From JAFDZO01 sp044226845 (GTDB lineage: Bacteria; Bacteroidota; Ignavibacteria; Tepidaquicellales; Tepidaquicellaceae): a stretch of DNA of 64,000 nt. How positions within the stretch are numbered: position 1 is the stretch's first letter; the number at the start of each line of letters is the position of its first letter. Both the position numbers and the translations under genes were made by a program. The stretch lies in contig JBGAGG010000005.1 of NCBI GenBank assembly GCA_044226845.1, positions 124,001 through 188,000 of the forward strand, in the 5' to 3' direction. Positions 26,501 through 36,112 of the stretch are shown in pieces. The notes beneath the pieces were generated by a model that made no database searches, was not told where the DNA came from, and saw only the letters and a program-made list of their open reading frames with translations.

Positions 26501-27442
26501 AGTTTTATAAATTCTTTCTTTTTCTGTCTGTTTAATTTTTTCAGCAATAATTCTTTTTGCTTCAGTTTCGATTATTGTATTAGGATATTGAGTGGCATAT
26601 TCTTCTAATTTGTTTAATCCATCTTGCATACTGCTATTTTTCAGATATTCTATAAACCAAATAAAATACAATGCTTTGGAAACCTGCAGTCCATTCGGCT
26701 TATTCTGTAAATAAAAATCTGCGAGGCTTAGTTCTCTTTCTGTATATATTCTAAAAAATCCTGATAAGTTTGTTGAGTTATAAAAAGCCATATCGCTGAA
26801 ATTTGAATGCACATTCTTCCGGGTAAAGTTATCAAGTTTTTCTAATACAGAAGTCATATAAATAGTATCTTTGAACTGCGGCTGCGAGTAGTTGAATATT
26901 TCTTTCAATTCGGTAAATTCCTCAAGTTCAGTTGAATTAGGAGGATGAACTCTGAAGAAAATTTCATTGGATTTTATCTTTTCGTAGATTGCAGTTTTGC
27001 CCGGTGGTTTGATGTCTTTTCTAAGATAAGTGTAGCAAGTATAAAACCCTGTATCTAAAAAATTAGAAGCTCCAAATTTTCCTAAATATATACTACCGCA
27101 AAAATAATTCAGCTCAAGTTCTGCTTTAAGAACTTCACCGGGTTCAAATATTTTATTATGGTTGGTTACGAATGAACTGTATATTTCTTCGCATCTGATT
27201 TTTCTGGAATTTTGAAAAATTTGAAGATTATTAGCTGTTCTTACATCTTCAAGTTGATTAGGGGTTAAGGAATCTTTTTTGCCGCTGATATTTTTAATTT
27301 TAATAACAGGTTTTACTTCTTCACCAAATGCATAGTTTGTTTTTTCAAGTTTTAATTCTACAGAAAATGTTCCGTGTAGTTGAGCATTTATTATTGAGGG
27401 ACAAAACAGGAGGGCTAAAAGAAAAGCAATCTTTGCAGCCAT
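26486..27442 (-). CDS. secreted protein of unknown function with BsuPI-like N-domain
   Basis: 318 residues. A signal peptide (to about residue 20, S-I-I-N-A-Q) leads into a beta-rich region (LEKTNYAFGEEVKPVIKIKNISGK...FEPGEVLKAELELNYFCG), the pattern of intracellular proteinase inhibitor/BsuPI-type immunoglobulin folds. The C-terminal 130 residues look helical and end in a short TPR-like segment (SKALYFIWFIEYLKNS, GLNKLEEYATQYPNTIIETEAKRI). The final residues ...T-K-K-A-R and the stop codon fall within the terminator hairpin. It is a single gene between terminators. No enzymatic motif is seen; a periplasmic or secreted binding role is all that can be said. Confidence 0.7.
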   Translation of the reverse strand: MAAKIAFLLALLFCPSIINAQLHGTFSVELKLEKTNYAFGEEVKPVIKIKNISGKKDSLTPNQLEDVRTANNLQIFQNSRKIRCEEIYSSFVTNHNKIFEPGEVLKAELELNYFCGSIYLGKFGASNFLDTGFYTCYTYLRKDIKPPGKTAIYEKIKSNEIFFRVHPPNSTELEEFTELKEIFNYSQPQFKDTIYMTSVLEKLDNFTRKNVHSNFSDMAFYNSTNLSGFFRIYTERELSLADFYLQNKPNGLQVSKALYFIWFIEYLKNSSMQDGLNKLEEYATQYPNTIIETEAKRIIAEKIKQTEKERIYKTKKAR

Positions 27443-27493
27443 AGTAGTGAGTTTATTTAAAACTAACTTTTATTCTGACAAAAGTAAATAAAA

Positions 27494-27521
27494 AACCCGA
27501 TAGCGTTTCCACAATCGGGTT
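27494..27521 (-). terminator. terminator of the T9SS-sorted protein gene
   Basis: AACCCGAT (27494-27501) and ATCGGGTT (27514-27521) form an 8-bp stem; on the minus strand it is followed by TTTTTATTTAC. It lies 51 bases past the end of the gene at 27572-29161. Confidence 0.7.
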
Positions 27522-27531
27522 AAATCTTATA

Positions 27532-27557
27532 CGTTACGAAGCTGGAGCTTCGTAACG
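27532..27557. repeat. 11-bp perfect hairpin repeat
   Basis: CGTTACGAAGC-TGGA-GCTTCGTAACG is a perfect 11-bp palindrome with a 4-base loop. It stands between the gene at 27572 and its terminator. I know closely similar palindromes as dispersed elements in other genomes, but no second copy is in this window. Confidence 0.6.
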
Positions 27558-27571
27558 AGAACGAAACGGCT

Positions 27572-29161
27572 TTACTTCACCAGCATCATCTTTTTAACTT
27601 CGCTGAAATTATCTGTCATCAATTTATAAAAATAAACTCCGCTGGTTTGCGTTGATGCATTCCAGTTAACTTCATATGTTCCAGCCGATAAGTTATTGCT
27701 TACCAGCTGCTCAACTTCTCTTCCGAGTGAATTATAAATAATAAGCTTTGTAAATCCTGCCTTGCTAACATTGAATTTAATCGTTGTTGTAGGATTGAAC
27801 GGATTCGGATAATTCTGGCTTAAGCTGAAAGCTGAAGGAATTTCAGTACTAATCTGATTTATTCCTACAGGCGAATATGTAACATACACTTTGAATATCC
27901 TGTCGCTTGCGCTGCCTGAAGTATAATTCGGAAGCGGTACTCTTATTCCTCCGTAAATATAGCCGACTAATGTTCTTGTCGGATATTGTGTAAGTTTCAT
28001 AACTCCGTTAGAATATTTAGCAATGTTATCGTTCAAAATCAGCTTTGCATTGGTACCGAGATATTCTGTAAATTTTATAGGAAGAATTGTTTCTGTCGTT
28101 GTTCCGTTCTGCAGCTTTGAAGTTGCCGTAATATCTTTAATAAAAGGAACCAGCGTATCCATTTTTGCTGTTCCCGTTTGATCGATATAGTACAAACTTG
28201 TGCCTCCGAAGAAAACCGTATGCATATCTTTTTTTACTGAATCGAACATATTCAGATATGCAGTTGTATACTGAGTGAATCTCTGATTATAAGAATTGTC
28301 TACTGAATAATTTGTGCTGTTGATATAAACAGGATTCTGATACGGAAGATCTTTTTCATACTTGAATACTCCGCCGTATAGTGAAAGAAACTCAGAGCCG
28401 TCAGGATTTATCATAGGGACTAAATTCATATCTCTTCTATGAAGATTTACTGAATCCTTATACTCTATATAATTCTGAACTGTTATTGAATTTCCAACTA
28501 TTGAAAGATTAAACTTTTTGTACATGTTTGTATACTTCTGAAAGAACTCTCCGTTTGCAGGGCTTCTGTATTCGCCGGAAAAATTATGACCGCCGACTAA
28601 ATAATAGTCGCTGCCGATCATGCCAAGCTCCCCGCCGCAAACCTGCATCCTTGCATCATTTATTTGAGTAACAAATGAGCTGATATTCTGATTGTTAACG
28701 ATTGCATTAATAATACCCGGAACATTGATTGCAGTAATTGCAGTGAATGTAACAGTGGAATCTCTTAATGAATCTATTCCCATACCTCCCATCAAAACTA
28801 AAGTATTGCCGTTTTGATAGTATTGCATGTTATGAGTTTTCAAAGGGTCGGCAATTGATATAGGTAAATCTGTGTAAACATTTTTGGACCAGACCTGATT
28901 TGTGCTCGGGTCAACTACAAACATATTTCTGTTTGCAAAAGCTCTGGGGAAAGCCGGTAATGTATTGCTGAATCCGTGTAATCCGTTTGTTCTGCCTCCG
29001 ATAAAAAGCCATTTGCCATTGTACTGCGCAAATGCAAATGAGTGAAGACTGGGTGCGCCGGGAATACTAATTTGTTCGAGCTCTACATTAAATGGAACAG
29101 CTGAATAAACTTTTGTGCATAGTAATAGCACAAATACTAAAAGGGACGATACTTTTTTCAT
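27572..29161 (-). CDS. secreted protein with kelch-like repeats and T9SS sorting domain
   Basis: 529 residues. A signal peptide (to about residue 20) precedes strand-rich text with recurrent G-G and W motifs (GKWLFIGGRTNGLHGFSN, TLVLMGGMGIDSL, DYYLVGGHNFSGEYRS, SLYGGVFKYEK) typical of a kelch-like propeller. The last 80 residues are a type A T9SS C-terminal domain: SLSQNYPNPFNPTTTIKF then SGVYFYKLMTDNFSEVKKMMLVK. It should be exported by the type IX system and either released or anchored to the outer membrane. No partner gene is adjacent. Ligand unknown. This sorting domain is the best taxonomic marker of the window. Confidence 0.88.
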   Translation of the reverse strand: MKKVSSLLVFVLLLCTKVYSAVPFNVELEQISIPGAPSLHSFAFAQYNGKWLFIGGRTNGLHGFSNTLPAFPRAFANRNMFVVDPSTNQVWSKNVYTDLPISIADPLKTHNMQYYQNGNTLVLMGGMGIDSLRDSTVTFTAITAINVPGIINAIVNNQNISSFVTQINDARMQVCGGELGMIGSDYYLVGGHNFSGEYRSPANGEFFQKYTNMYKKFNLSIVGNSITVQNYIEYKDSVNLHRRDMNLVPMINPDGSEFLSLYGGVFKYEKDLPYQNPVYINSTNYSVDNSYNQRFTQYTTAYLNMFDSVKKDMHTVFFGGTSLYYIDQTGTAKMDTLVPFIKDITATSKLQNGTTTETILPIKFTEYLGTNAKLILNDNIAKYSNGVMKLTQYPTRTLVGYIYGGIRVPLPNYTSGSASDRIFKVYVTYSPVGINQISTEIPSAFSLSQNYPNPFNPTTTIKFNVSKAGFTKLIIYNSLGREVEQLVSNNLSAGTYEVNWNASTQTSGVYFYKLMTDNFSEVKKMMLVK

Positions 29162-29279
29162 GTAATTAAAATACGGGGTTTTGCCTGTACTGGATTTATA
29201 ACAAAAAAGGCGGAATAAAATTCACCTGATTTCTAATATAATCAAATTTTAACAGCCTTAAAATTGATAAAGAAATGCT

Positions 29280-30563
29280 TTATAAAGCCCTGATTTTTGG
29301 TACTCTTAAGTAGATATAAAGAGAGCATATGAGTAGTACTACAGCGAAAAGTATAATTGCAAATGTTTCGCCAAGCCAGTCGGCAGTGTTTCCGATAAGA
29401 AGTGAACCCAGCGGCATTAAACCAAAAAAAGTAAAAGTATAGAATGCAAGAACTCTTCCGCGAAGTTCATCGGTGACTAATATCTGAAGAAATGCATTGG
29501 TAAGGTTATATACTAAAACAGTGCTTGCGCCAACAATAAAAATAAGTACAAGCGCTACAAACTCAATATGAAAAAATGCAAAGAGAATAATAAATATTGG
29601 CATACTTATCGCGCCAAGAGTATAAAGTTTTCCTCTGAAATTGAAAGTACCAAGCGAGGCAACAACAAGTGCGCTGACAAGAGCACCGACTCCGCGCGCA
29701 GATTGCAGCAGGCCATTAGTTGTGGAATCTCCGCCTAAAATTTTTACTGCCCATGCAGGAATAAGAGTTGTAAATGAAACTCCGAGCAGACTGACCGCAG
29801 CTGAAAATAGCACGAATGTTCTTATTAATTTGTGAGACTTTATATATAAAATACCTTCCTTTAAATCTGAAAATACCGATGTGGTTTTTCTTGCTACTGC
29901 TTTTACGTCGAGCTTTATCATAAAAAGTCCTATAATGACGGCGATAAAAGAAACTGCGTTAATTGTGAAACACCATGCCGGACCAATCAATGCATACATT
30001 ACTCCCGATATTGCAGGTCCCACTGCCGAGGCAGTATTAAACATCGTTGCATTGAGCGCAATTGCATTTGTAAGGTGTTCGCGATGTACAAGCTCATTTA
30101 TAAAAGTCTGCCGCGCCGGAGCATCGAATGCGATAGCAATTCCTGTAAGAAAAGAAAGTAATAATATATGCCATGGCTGAATGCTTCCTGAAAAAGTAAG
30201 GTAAGCAAGAATTATCGATAAAATCATCAGTGCAACCTGAGTAATAATAAGAACAGTTCTGCGCGAAACTCTATCGACGACCACTCCGCCGTAGAACATA
30301 AAGAGCCACGATGGAATGCCGGAAGCAAAACCAACATAGCCAAGATATGAAGATGAGTTTGTAAGTTCATAGACTAAAAATGCCTGTGCAGTTATCTGCA
30401 TCCATGTGCCGATGAGTGATATCATCTGGCCGTAAAACCAGAGTTTAAAATTTCTGTGCTTGAGTGCGGAAAAGGTATTTTTAAAACTGAGCTGCTTAAG
30501 GAATGTTTTGCTGAACTTGATTATTTTATAGGGAAACGAGACTGTAGTAAGATTATCCGGCAT
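29280..30563 (-). CDS. MFS transporter (EntS/MFS_3 type)
   Basis: 427 residues with about 12 membrane helices. The N-terminal text FKLWFYGQMISLIGTWMQITAQAFLVYEL and FYGGVVVDRVSRRTVLII (motif A) are typical of the EntS-like group, which exports siderophores and other small molecules across the inner membrane. A hydrophilic N-terminus of about 30 residues precedes the first helix. It is preceded by the methyltransferase gene with 19 bases between them, so both may be one transcript. Substrate not readable. Confidence 0.85.
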   Translation of the reverse strand: MPDNLTTVSFPYKIIKFSKTFLKQLSFKNTFSALKHRNFKLWFYGQMISLIGTWMQITAQAFLVYELTNSSSYLGYVGFASGIPSWLFMFYGGVVVDRVSRRTVLIITQVALMILSIILAYLTFSGSIQPWHILLLSFLTGIAIAFDAPARQTFINELVHREHLTNAIALNATMFNTASAVGPAISGVMYALIGPAWCFTINAVSFIAVIIGLFMIKLDVKAVARKTTSVFSDLKEGILYIKSHKLIRTFVLFSAAVSLLGVSFTTLIPAWAVKILGGDSTTNGLLQSARGVGALVSALVVASLGTFNFRGKLYTLGAISMPIFIILFAFFHIEFVALVLIFIVGASTVLVYNLTNAFLQILVTDELRGRVLAFYTFTFFGLMPLGSLLIGNTADWLGETFAIILFAVVLLICSLYIYLRVPKIRAL

Positions 30564-30582
30564 TAAAAAATTTCACTAAAAA

Positions 30583-31428
30583 TTATAATTTCACCAACGT
30601 ACAAAGATTTGCAGGGATTACATTATCTTTATTCTCAAAAATATTTGTTGAGGCATACTCCTTTTCGAAATCCTGAATGGTTTTCATCTCGCTTATCACA
30701 AAATCTTTTTTCGATTCAATGTAATCTTTATCGAATAAATAATAATCTTTAAGAGTATATCCGAAATTTCCTTCAAGGAATGTTTTTAATTTCTGAAGAA
30801 CGGGATAAGTCATAGCATCGGGTTTCCAGAAATCAAATATTATTTCGGAACCTTTCTTTTGTATTGAGCCGAGAGTTTTAAATAAATAATCCAAAGTGTT
30901 TTCATCGAGGAAGAAAGTCAATCCTTCCATTATTATAAGTGAGCGGTTTGATGAAGCTATTGCTCCGTTAAGCTTTGAGCGAAGATATTCTCTATCGATA
31001 ACATTTCTCAAGTCTATAGGATAATAATAAACATCACGGAAGGGAATTATAGCTTCCTGTATAAATTTTTCTATTCGTTCTTTTTTGTAGTAGATTATAT
31101 TTTCAAGGTCAACTTCGACGTATTCGAATTTTCCTTCAAGCAGGAACGGATAGTTTGTAAATCCCGAGCCTATATTAATTATTGCAGGATTGTTATGAGT
31201 CTTTACAAATTCTTTCTGCTTCTCGTAAAAAAATCTGTGGCGAAGGCTGATAAACAAATCGTCATAAGGATAAACTTCACTGCCAACGCGTTTATATAAA
31301 TCACGCGCTTCATCCGTTATCCAAAGGTGCGCATAAATATCCTTGCTGAGCATTACTTTTTCAGAGCGTGATACATTTACAACAAAGGCAGTTCCCGATA
31401 AGTCAGGTGAAATTTTATTTGTCGGCAT
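30583..31428 (-). CDS. LCM-family class I SAM methyltransferase
   Basis: 281 residues. The beginning (SGTAFVVNVSRSEK...IYAHLWITDEARDLYKRVG) and PAIINIGSGFTNYPFLLEGKFEYVEVDL, a SAM-binding loop with an acidic residue at the end of beta-2, mark the leucine carboxyl methyltransferase-like O-methyltransferase family (PF04072), also used in polyketide synthesis. SLIIMEGLTFFLDENTL is the matching later motif. The target is unknown. It is 19 bases upstream of an MFS exporter gene, so a small metabolite that is methylated and then exported is possible, but this is speculation. Confidence 0.85.
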   Translation of the reverse strand: MPTNKISPDLSGTAFVVNVSRSEKVMLSKDIYAHLWITDEARDLYKRVGSEVYPYDDLFISLRHRFFYEKQKEFVKTHNNPAIINIGSGFTNYPFLLEGKFEYVEVDLENIIYYKKERIEKFIQEAIIPFRDVYYYPIDLRNVIDREYLRSKLNGAIASSNRSLIIMEGLTFFLDENTLDYLFKTLGSIQKKGSEIIFDFWKPDAMTYPVLQKLKTFLEGNFGYTLKDYYLFDKDYIESKKDFVISEMKTIQDFEKEYASTNIFENKDNVIPANLCTLVKL

Positions 31429-31510
31429 TGAGATAAGATTGAGAAGTTTTTATTTCAAGTTATGGGAAGTTAACAGAAGGGATTTTAATTTTCTATATCA
31501 ATATTATACT

Positions 31511-33460
31511 TTAATTTTCCACTTCTTTCCAGTCGCCGTTTTCTTTTATTAAGCCGATAAGCTCATCTACTGCAATATCCGTATCAATGCTGCGCTTTAC
31601 AACTTCTTTCCCTTTGTATAAAGTTATTTTCCCCACACCGCTGCCTACGTATCCGTAATCTGCATCAGCCATTTCACCGGGACCGTTTACGATGCATCCC
31701 ATGATGGCGATCTTCACTCCTTTTAGATGATTCGTTCTGCTTCTTATTTTTGCAGTGGTTTCCTGAAGGTCGAACAATGTTCTTCCGCAGGAAGGGCAGG
31801 AAATATATTCAGTTTTTGAAATTCTTGTTCGTGTTGCCTGAAGAATTCCAAATGAAGTCTGGTTTTGTGTTTCAATGCTTGTGCTGCCTTCAAGCCAGAC
31901 TCCGTCGCCGAATCCATCTATTAAAAGTCCGCCGAAATCCGTTGCAGAGTATAGCATTAAGTTGTCTTCGGAAATGTTCTGATAATTTCTTTTTAGGATG
32001 ACAGGAATATCAATTCCTCTGTTCATTAATTCGATGAAAGAGCGTCTTATATCGGCAAAATAATTTTCGTTGCTGCTTGAAAGAATGATAACGCATTTAG
32101 TTTCATTCTTCAGAAATTCTAAATCTCCGTAATAAATATCATCTGTTGTGAGAGATAAAAAATTTAGTCTTTGTGATTTACTCTCCGCAGTTAAATATTC
32201 ATGCATATTAAATAAAGGAAAAGTATTCTCTTTATCTTTTTGTATTTCCCAGAATGTATAATCAAAAATTTTATGAAGCGTTCCGGGAAGCTCGTATTCT
32301 ATATCGTGTTCGCCTAAGTAAATATAGTCAGGCGCTATATCTGCAATGTTCCATTTATCAAGCTCGGCATTGTAATCATATCCTGCCTCTTTTAAATAAG
32401 AAGGATTCTGAATCATATCGGCATTGGGTGTAAGTATCACAACAGGTACATTATGATTACCGATTTTTTCTACTGCGAAAGTTTGTCTTCTCTTATAATC
32501 TAAAGGATTGAATGGAAGAACTGCCTCATCTTCAATAGGCTTTATCTCTTTTGAATTTCCTCTGTTCGTATATCTATCAACAAGCTCTTTGCAGACGGGA
32601 ATTTCAAACTCAGGCTCCTCAGTTAATGAAACTCTCACTGTATCACCGATGCCGTCTTCAAGTAATGTTCCTATACCGACTGAAGATTTTATTCTTCCGT
32701 CAAGTCCGTCTCCGGCTTCCGTTACTCCCAGATGAAGAGGATAGTTCATTCCTTCTTCACGCATTTTTATAATGAGTAAACGGTATGCCTGAATCATTAC
32801 CTGCGGATTGCTTGCCTTCATTGAAAGGACTATCTGATGATAATTTTCATCTTCGCAGATGCGGAGAAACTCCAATGCTGACTCAACCATTCCCAGCGGA
32901 GTATCGCCGTAGCGGCTCATGATTCTATCGGAAAGCGAACCGTGATTCGTTCCGATTCTCATTGCCGTTCCGTACTCTTTACAGATCTTTACCAGCGGAG
33001 TAAATTTTTCTCTAATGCGCTCAAGTTCCTGTTCGTAAAATTCATCGGTGTAATTATAGACTGCAAATTTTTTTTTATCGGCGTAGTTGCCGGGATTTAC
33101 TCTTACCTTCTCAACAATTCTTGCAGCCATTTCTGCTGCATTAGGTGTGAAATGGATATCTGCAATCAGAGGTGCTTTATATCCGCGCGCTCTTAATTCT
33201 TTTTTTATATTCTCAAGATTCTTAGCTTCATTCATACTCGGCGCAGTGATACGAACATAGTCGCCCCCGGCTTCTATTATTCTTATGGACTGCTCCACAG
33301 TTGCAATAGTGTCCATCGTATCGGTTGTAGTCATAGATTGAATCCTTATCGGATTATCTCCGCCAAGCGGAACATCTCCTATAAAAACTTCGCGCGTCTT
33401 CAGTCGTGAATACTTCGTTAAGCTGTTATTGTATTTTATATTTTGTGCAACTGCTTCCAT
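31511..33460 (-). CDS. ispG: (E)-4-hydroxy-3-methylbut-2-enyl-diphosphate synthase, long form
   Basis: 649 residues, compared with about 370 in E. coli. IspG reduces MEcPP to HMBPP with a 4Fe-4S cluster. The N-terminal TIM barrel is clear (PIRIQSMTTTDTMDTIATVEQ, YVRITAPSMNEAKNLENIKKEL, RVNPGNYADKKKF, GTNHGSLSDRIM). The C-terminal cluster domain has CPSCGRTLFDLQ and MGCIVNGPGEMADADYGYVG. Between them is an inserted domain of about 250 residues, as in plant, Chlamydia and Bacteroidota enzymes. It lies 23 bases downstream of the rhomboid gene, so they may share a transcript. Confidence 0.96.
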   Translation of the reverse strand: MEAVAQNIKYNNSLTKYSRLKTREVFIGDVPLGGDNPIRIQSMTTTDTMDTIATVEQSIRIIEAGGDYVRITAPSMNEAKNLENIKKELRARGYKAPLIADIHFTPNAAEMAARIVEKVRVNPGNYADKKKFAVYNYTDEFYEQELERIREKFTPLVKICKEYGTAMRIGTNHGSLSDRIMSRYGDTPLGMVESALEFLRICEDENYHQIVLSMKASNPQVMIQAYRLLIIKMREEGMNYPLHLGVTEAGDGLDGRIKSSVGIGTLLEDGIGDTVRVSLTEEPEFEIPVCKELVDRYTNRGNSKEIKPIEDEAVLPFNPLDYKRRQTFAVEKIGNHNVPVVILTPNADMIQNPSYLKEAGYDYNAELDKWNIADIAPDYIYLGEHDIEYELPGTLHKIFDYTFWEIQKDKENTFPLFNMHEYLTAESKSQRLNFLSLTTDDIYYGDLEFLKNETKCVIILSSSNENYFADIRRSFIELMNRGIDIPVILKRNYQNISEDNLMLYSATDFGGLLIDGFGDGVWLEGSTSIETQNQTSFGILQATRTRISKTEYISCPSCGRTLFDLQETTAKIRSRTNHLKGVKIAIMGCIVNGPGEMADADYGYVGSGVGKITLYKGKEVVKRSIDTDIAVDELIGLIKENGDWKEVEN

Positions 33461-33483
33461 AGGAAATTTTATAAAAAATAAAT

Positions 33484-34407
33484 CTATCTTAATTTTTTAC
33501 TTTCAGTAAATAAAATTCTTTTCTCCTCTTCGGTAAGGCTTTGATAACCGCCCTGGCTGAGTTTATCTAATACTGCATCTACCCTTTCCTGCGCCTGTTT
33601 AAATCTCTCATCAGATTCTGATTTAAAATCTGTAGGAGGTAAATCCACATATTCAGCTTTTTTTACATTATCTGAACTATTCGGATATAATGGAGTTATC
33701 CTCGTAGGCTCTTTATACCCTGAGCCCGGAACGTTACCGAATGGATTTTTAGGTTTTCCCCCGAGGCTAATGTTTCCAATTTTCTTGTATGTGATGAGTA
33801 GATAGATAAATCCTATTATTCCTCCGCCCAAGTGTGCTATATGTGCAACGCCTGAATTGACACTGTTACTTGCAGAAAAAAATTCTATCACCATATAAAG
33901 CACAACCAGATATTTTGCTTTGATAGGAACAAAGAAGTATAAATAAATAGGTCTATCGGGGAATAAAAATCCGAATGCAACAAGGATTCCGTAGATTGCA
34001 CCTGATGCTCCTATAGTAGGAGCGGCCTGCCCGAATAACGGAGCAATAAATAAATTTGCTACACCTGCGCCTACTCCGCATAGAAAATAGTATATGAGAA
34101 ATTTTTTAGTTCCCCACATATTTTCAATATCCATTCCGAACATCCAAAGCGCAAACATATTAAAAAATAAATGCATGAAGCCGCCGTGCAGAAACATATA
34201 AGTAACCAGCTGCCACGGTAAAAAATATCCGGAATTTATCGGCCAAAGGTAAAAGTATTTTGCTAATATATTACTGAATACAATATTATTGCCCAGCAAA
34301 AATTGTACTATAAAAATTGCTACGTTTGAAATAAGCAGAAATTTTATCACGGGCGGAAAAAATCCAAACCCACCAAAGAAACTCGGCCTTCTGTAATAGT
34401 TACTCAA
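33484..34407 (-). CDS. rhomboid-family intramembrane serine protease
   Basis: 307 residues, starting at a TTG. About six membrane helices occupy residues 20-210. The catalytic Ser 135 is in G133-A-S-G, and His 192 in AHLGGGIIGF gives the Ser-His dyad; the L1-loop motif W-R or similar is replaced by HGGFMHLFFNMFALWMFG. The C-terminal 95 residues are a hydrophilic tail rich in Lys and Glu (PPTDFKSESDERFKQAQERVDAVLDKLSQGGYQSLTEEEKRIL), a feature common in Bacteroidota rhomboids. Membrane-substrate cleavage is expected; the target is unknown. Confidence 0.93.
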   Translation of the reverse strand: MSNYYRRPSFFGGFGFFPPVIKFLLISNVAIFIVQFLLGNNIVFSNILAKYFYLWPINSGYFLPWQLVTYMFLHGGFMHLFFNMFALWMFGMDIENMWGTKKFLIYYFLCGVGAGVANLFIAPLFGQAAPTIGASGAIYGILVAFGFLFPDRPIYLYFFVPIKAKYLVVLYMVIEFFSASNSVNSGVAHIAHLGGGIIGFIYLLITYKKIGNISLGGKPKNPFGNVPGSGYKEPTRITPLYPNSSDNVKKAEYVDLPPTDFKSESDERFKQAQERVDAVLDKLSQGGYQSLTEEEKRILFTESKKLR

Positions 34408-34448
34408 TTTATCTTCTGTATGTTAATATTTTAAAATGTGATAGTATC

Positions 34449-35189
34449 TTAAATGTTCATGTTTTTTGCGCGTTCGTAGTCTTCAACAGTATCTATTTCC
34501 ATGCACTTATAATGTGAAACATCGATTGCATATATACTGTTCCTTTCATTTTTAGCATTATTTTTTGCCTGAATCACTTCTTCGAATGACTTTTCGTAAA
34601 ACTCGTTTACATTTCTTTCGTTGATTATTTTTCTGTCCAGTACTTTATACAGCTCATCCATAAAATCTAACGAAAATTTCTCTATGCCGATGGACTCACC
34701 GGCAGATTTTTTTAAATCAGTTACTTTACTTATCTCCAGAATTTTTTTGTTTTCATCCAATACAACTTTTATCTGCTCTTCGTCAAGCTCTATTTCAAAG
34801 TTTACGGCAAGGCAGTTCTCGTGCTGCGAGTCCAGCAGCTCTTTTATTATTCCTTTATCGAATAAAATATCACTATCCAGTAAAATAACATCTTTAGTAA
34901 TAAAATTCTTCGTCATCCAGAGTGAGTAAGAGTTATTGTTATTCGCAAAATCCGGATTTGAAAGAAACTGTATCTTGTAATCTGAAAAATTTTCTTTCAG
35001 ATAATTTTTAATCATATTTTCCCTGTATCCCGTAACAAAAACAAAATTTGTAATTCCATTTGCAATTACATTCTCCATTGTTCTATGCAAAAGGTTTTTA
35101 CCGTTCACTTCAAGAAGGCATTTAGGAGTTGTATCCGTTAAGGGTCTTAATCTTTTTGCCAGACCTGCGGCAAGTATGATAGCCTGCAT
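34449..35189 (-). CDS. sugar-phosphate/choline-type nucleotidyltransferase
   Basis: 246 residues. The N-terminal loop LAAGLAKRLRPLTDTTPKCLLEVNGK is the nucleotide-binding G-x-G-x-R-x-x-P type motif of NTP transferases, and VILLDSDILFDK is the metal-binding D-x-D region. Resemblance to phosphocholine and inositol-1-phosphate cytidylyltransferases (LicC/IPCT) is reinforced by the next gene upstream, a CDP-alcohol phosphatidyltransferase, with TAATG overlap (last base of one stop is the first base of the start). The pair probably makes and uses a CDP-activated polar group for a phospholipid. Whether it is inositol, choline or another alcohol is not visible. Confidence 0.8.
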   Translation of the reverse strand: MQAIILAAGLAKRLRPLTDTTPKCLLEVNGKNLLHRTMENVIANGITNFVFVTGYRENMIKNYLKENFSDYKIQFLSNPDFANNNNSYSLWMTKNFITKDVILLDSDILFDKGIIKELLDSQHENCLAVNFEIELDEEQIKVVLDENKKILEISKVTDLKKSAGESIGIEKFSLDFMDELYKVLDRKIINERNVNEFYEKSFEEVIQAKNNAKNERNSIYAIDVSHYKCMEIDTVEDYERAKNMNI

Positions 35190-36088
35190 TATTTTGCCAC
35201 CTCGTATTTTTTCAGAACGTTTTTTTGCATAACTAAAATAATTACAAAAAATATGTTACAGATAGTAATGTTGAAAATTAAATACAAATCTAATCGGTTA
35301 ATGATTGAAAAAAACGCAAGCATTACCATGTGAGTTGTTGAACCTAACCAGCTCCATAATCTTAGGAGCAGTCTGTTATCTTTATAATATTGTTCCGGAG
35401 TTACAGTAAAAGTTGTTTTACTTCTAACCATCTTTGACTGACGGCGTGAGTAAAATAAATATGCATTTATAAGCAGCTTCTCTATTGCTCTGCCTTTAAC
35501 ATTTTTTAGTTTTTCTTTTTCTTCTTCGAACTCTTTAATCTCATCATTAACATCGGATGACATTCCGTGTACATATTGTAAAAAAGAATTTCTATAGAAA
35601 TCAAAATAGAATGCCTGCACTGCTGCGGATATTCCTCCGCCCAGGCAGAGTAACAATCCTGTCATTCCGCTTCCTGTTACTTTTGCAACAGCTACACCAA
35701 GACATATATATATTGTTGTAGAGACTACGTAATCGATAAATCCGTCTATGGCTCTGCCTAAGAGCGTACCATTTTTTTTCAGACGGGCAAGCTGGCCGTC
35801 GGCGCAGTCTAATGTGTTAGACGTAAAATATAATATTGATGCTATTATAAAATACGTGTGCGTACCCAGCGAGAAAGTAAGACCTGCAATAACTCCGATA
35901 ATCATAGCAACAATTGAAATATGATTCGGAGTAATGTTAGTGTTATATATCAGTTTTACGAATACAAATGATACGGGGCGGAAAATAATTAAATCAAATA
36001 TTTCCTCTGCTTCGACTGTCTTTAACGAGGCTTTAAATTCCTCAAATAAAGTCAGACGGACATTGCCATCACTTTTACTAAACGACAT
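35189..36088 (-). CDS. CDP-alcohol phosphatidyltransferase
   Basis: 299 residues. The family signature is complete: D94-x-x-D97-G-x-x-A-R102 ... G111-x-x-x-D115-x-x-x-D119 (DCADGQLARLKKNGTLLGRAIDGFIDYV). It condenses a CDP-alcohol with a second alcohol in the inner membrane, with about six helices around and after the motif. Its translation is coupled by a 1-base overlap to a nucleotidyltransferase that can supply the CDP donor. An N-terminal extension of about 45 residues precedes the first helix. Product unknown; a phosphatidylinositol-like lipid or osmolyte (as in IPCT/DIPPS pairs) is possible. Confidence 0.88.
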   Translation of the reverse strand: MSFSKSDGNVRLTLFEEFKASLKTVEAEEIFDLIIFRPVSFVFVKLIYNTNITPNHISIVAMIIGVIAGLTFSLGTHTYFIIASILYFTSNTLDCADGQLARLKKNGTLLGRAIDGFIDYVVSTTIYICLGVAVAKVTGSGMTGLLLCLGGGISAAVQAFYFDFYRNSFLQYVHGMSSDVNDEIKEFEEEKEKLKNVKGRAIEKLLINAYLFYSRRQSKMVRSKTTFTVTPEQYYKDNRLLLRLWSWLGSTTHMVMLAFFSIINRLDLYLIFNITICNIFFVIILVMQKNVLKKYEVAK

Positions 36089-36112
36089 TTTTACCTATGG
36101 ATGTTTTAAAAA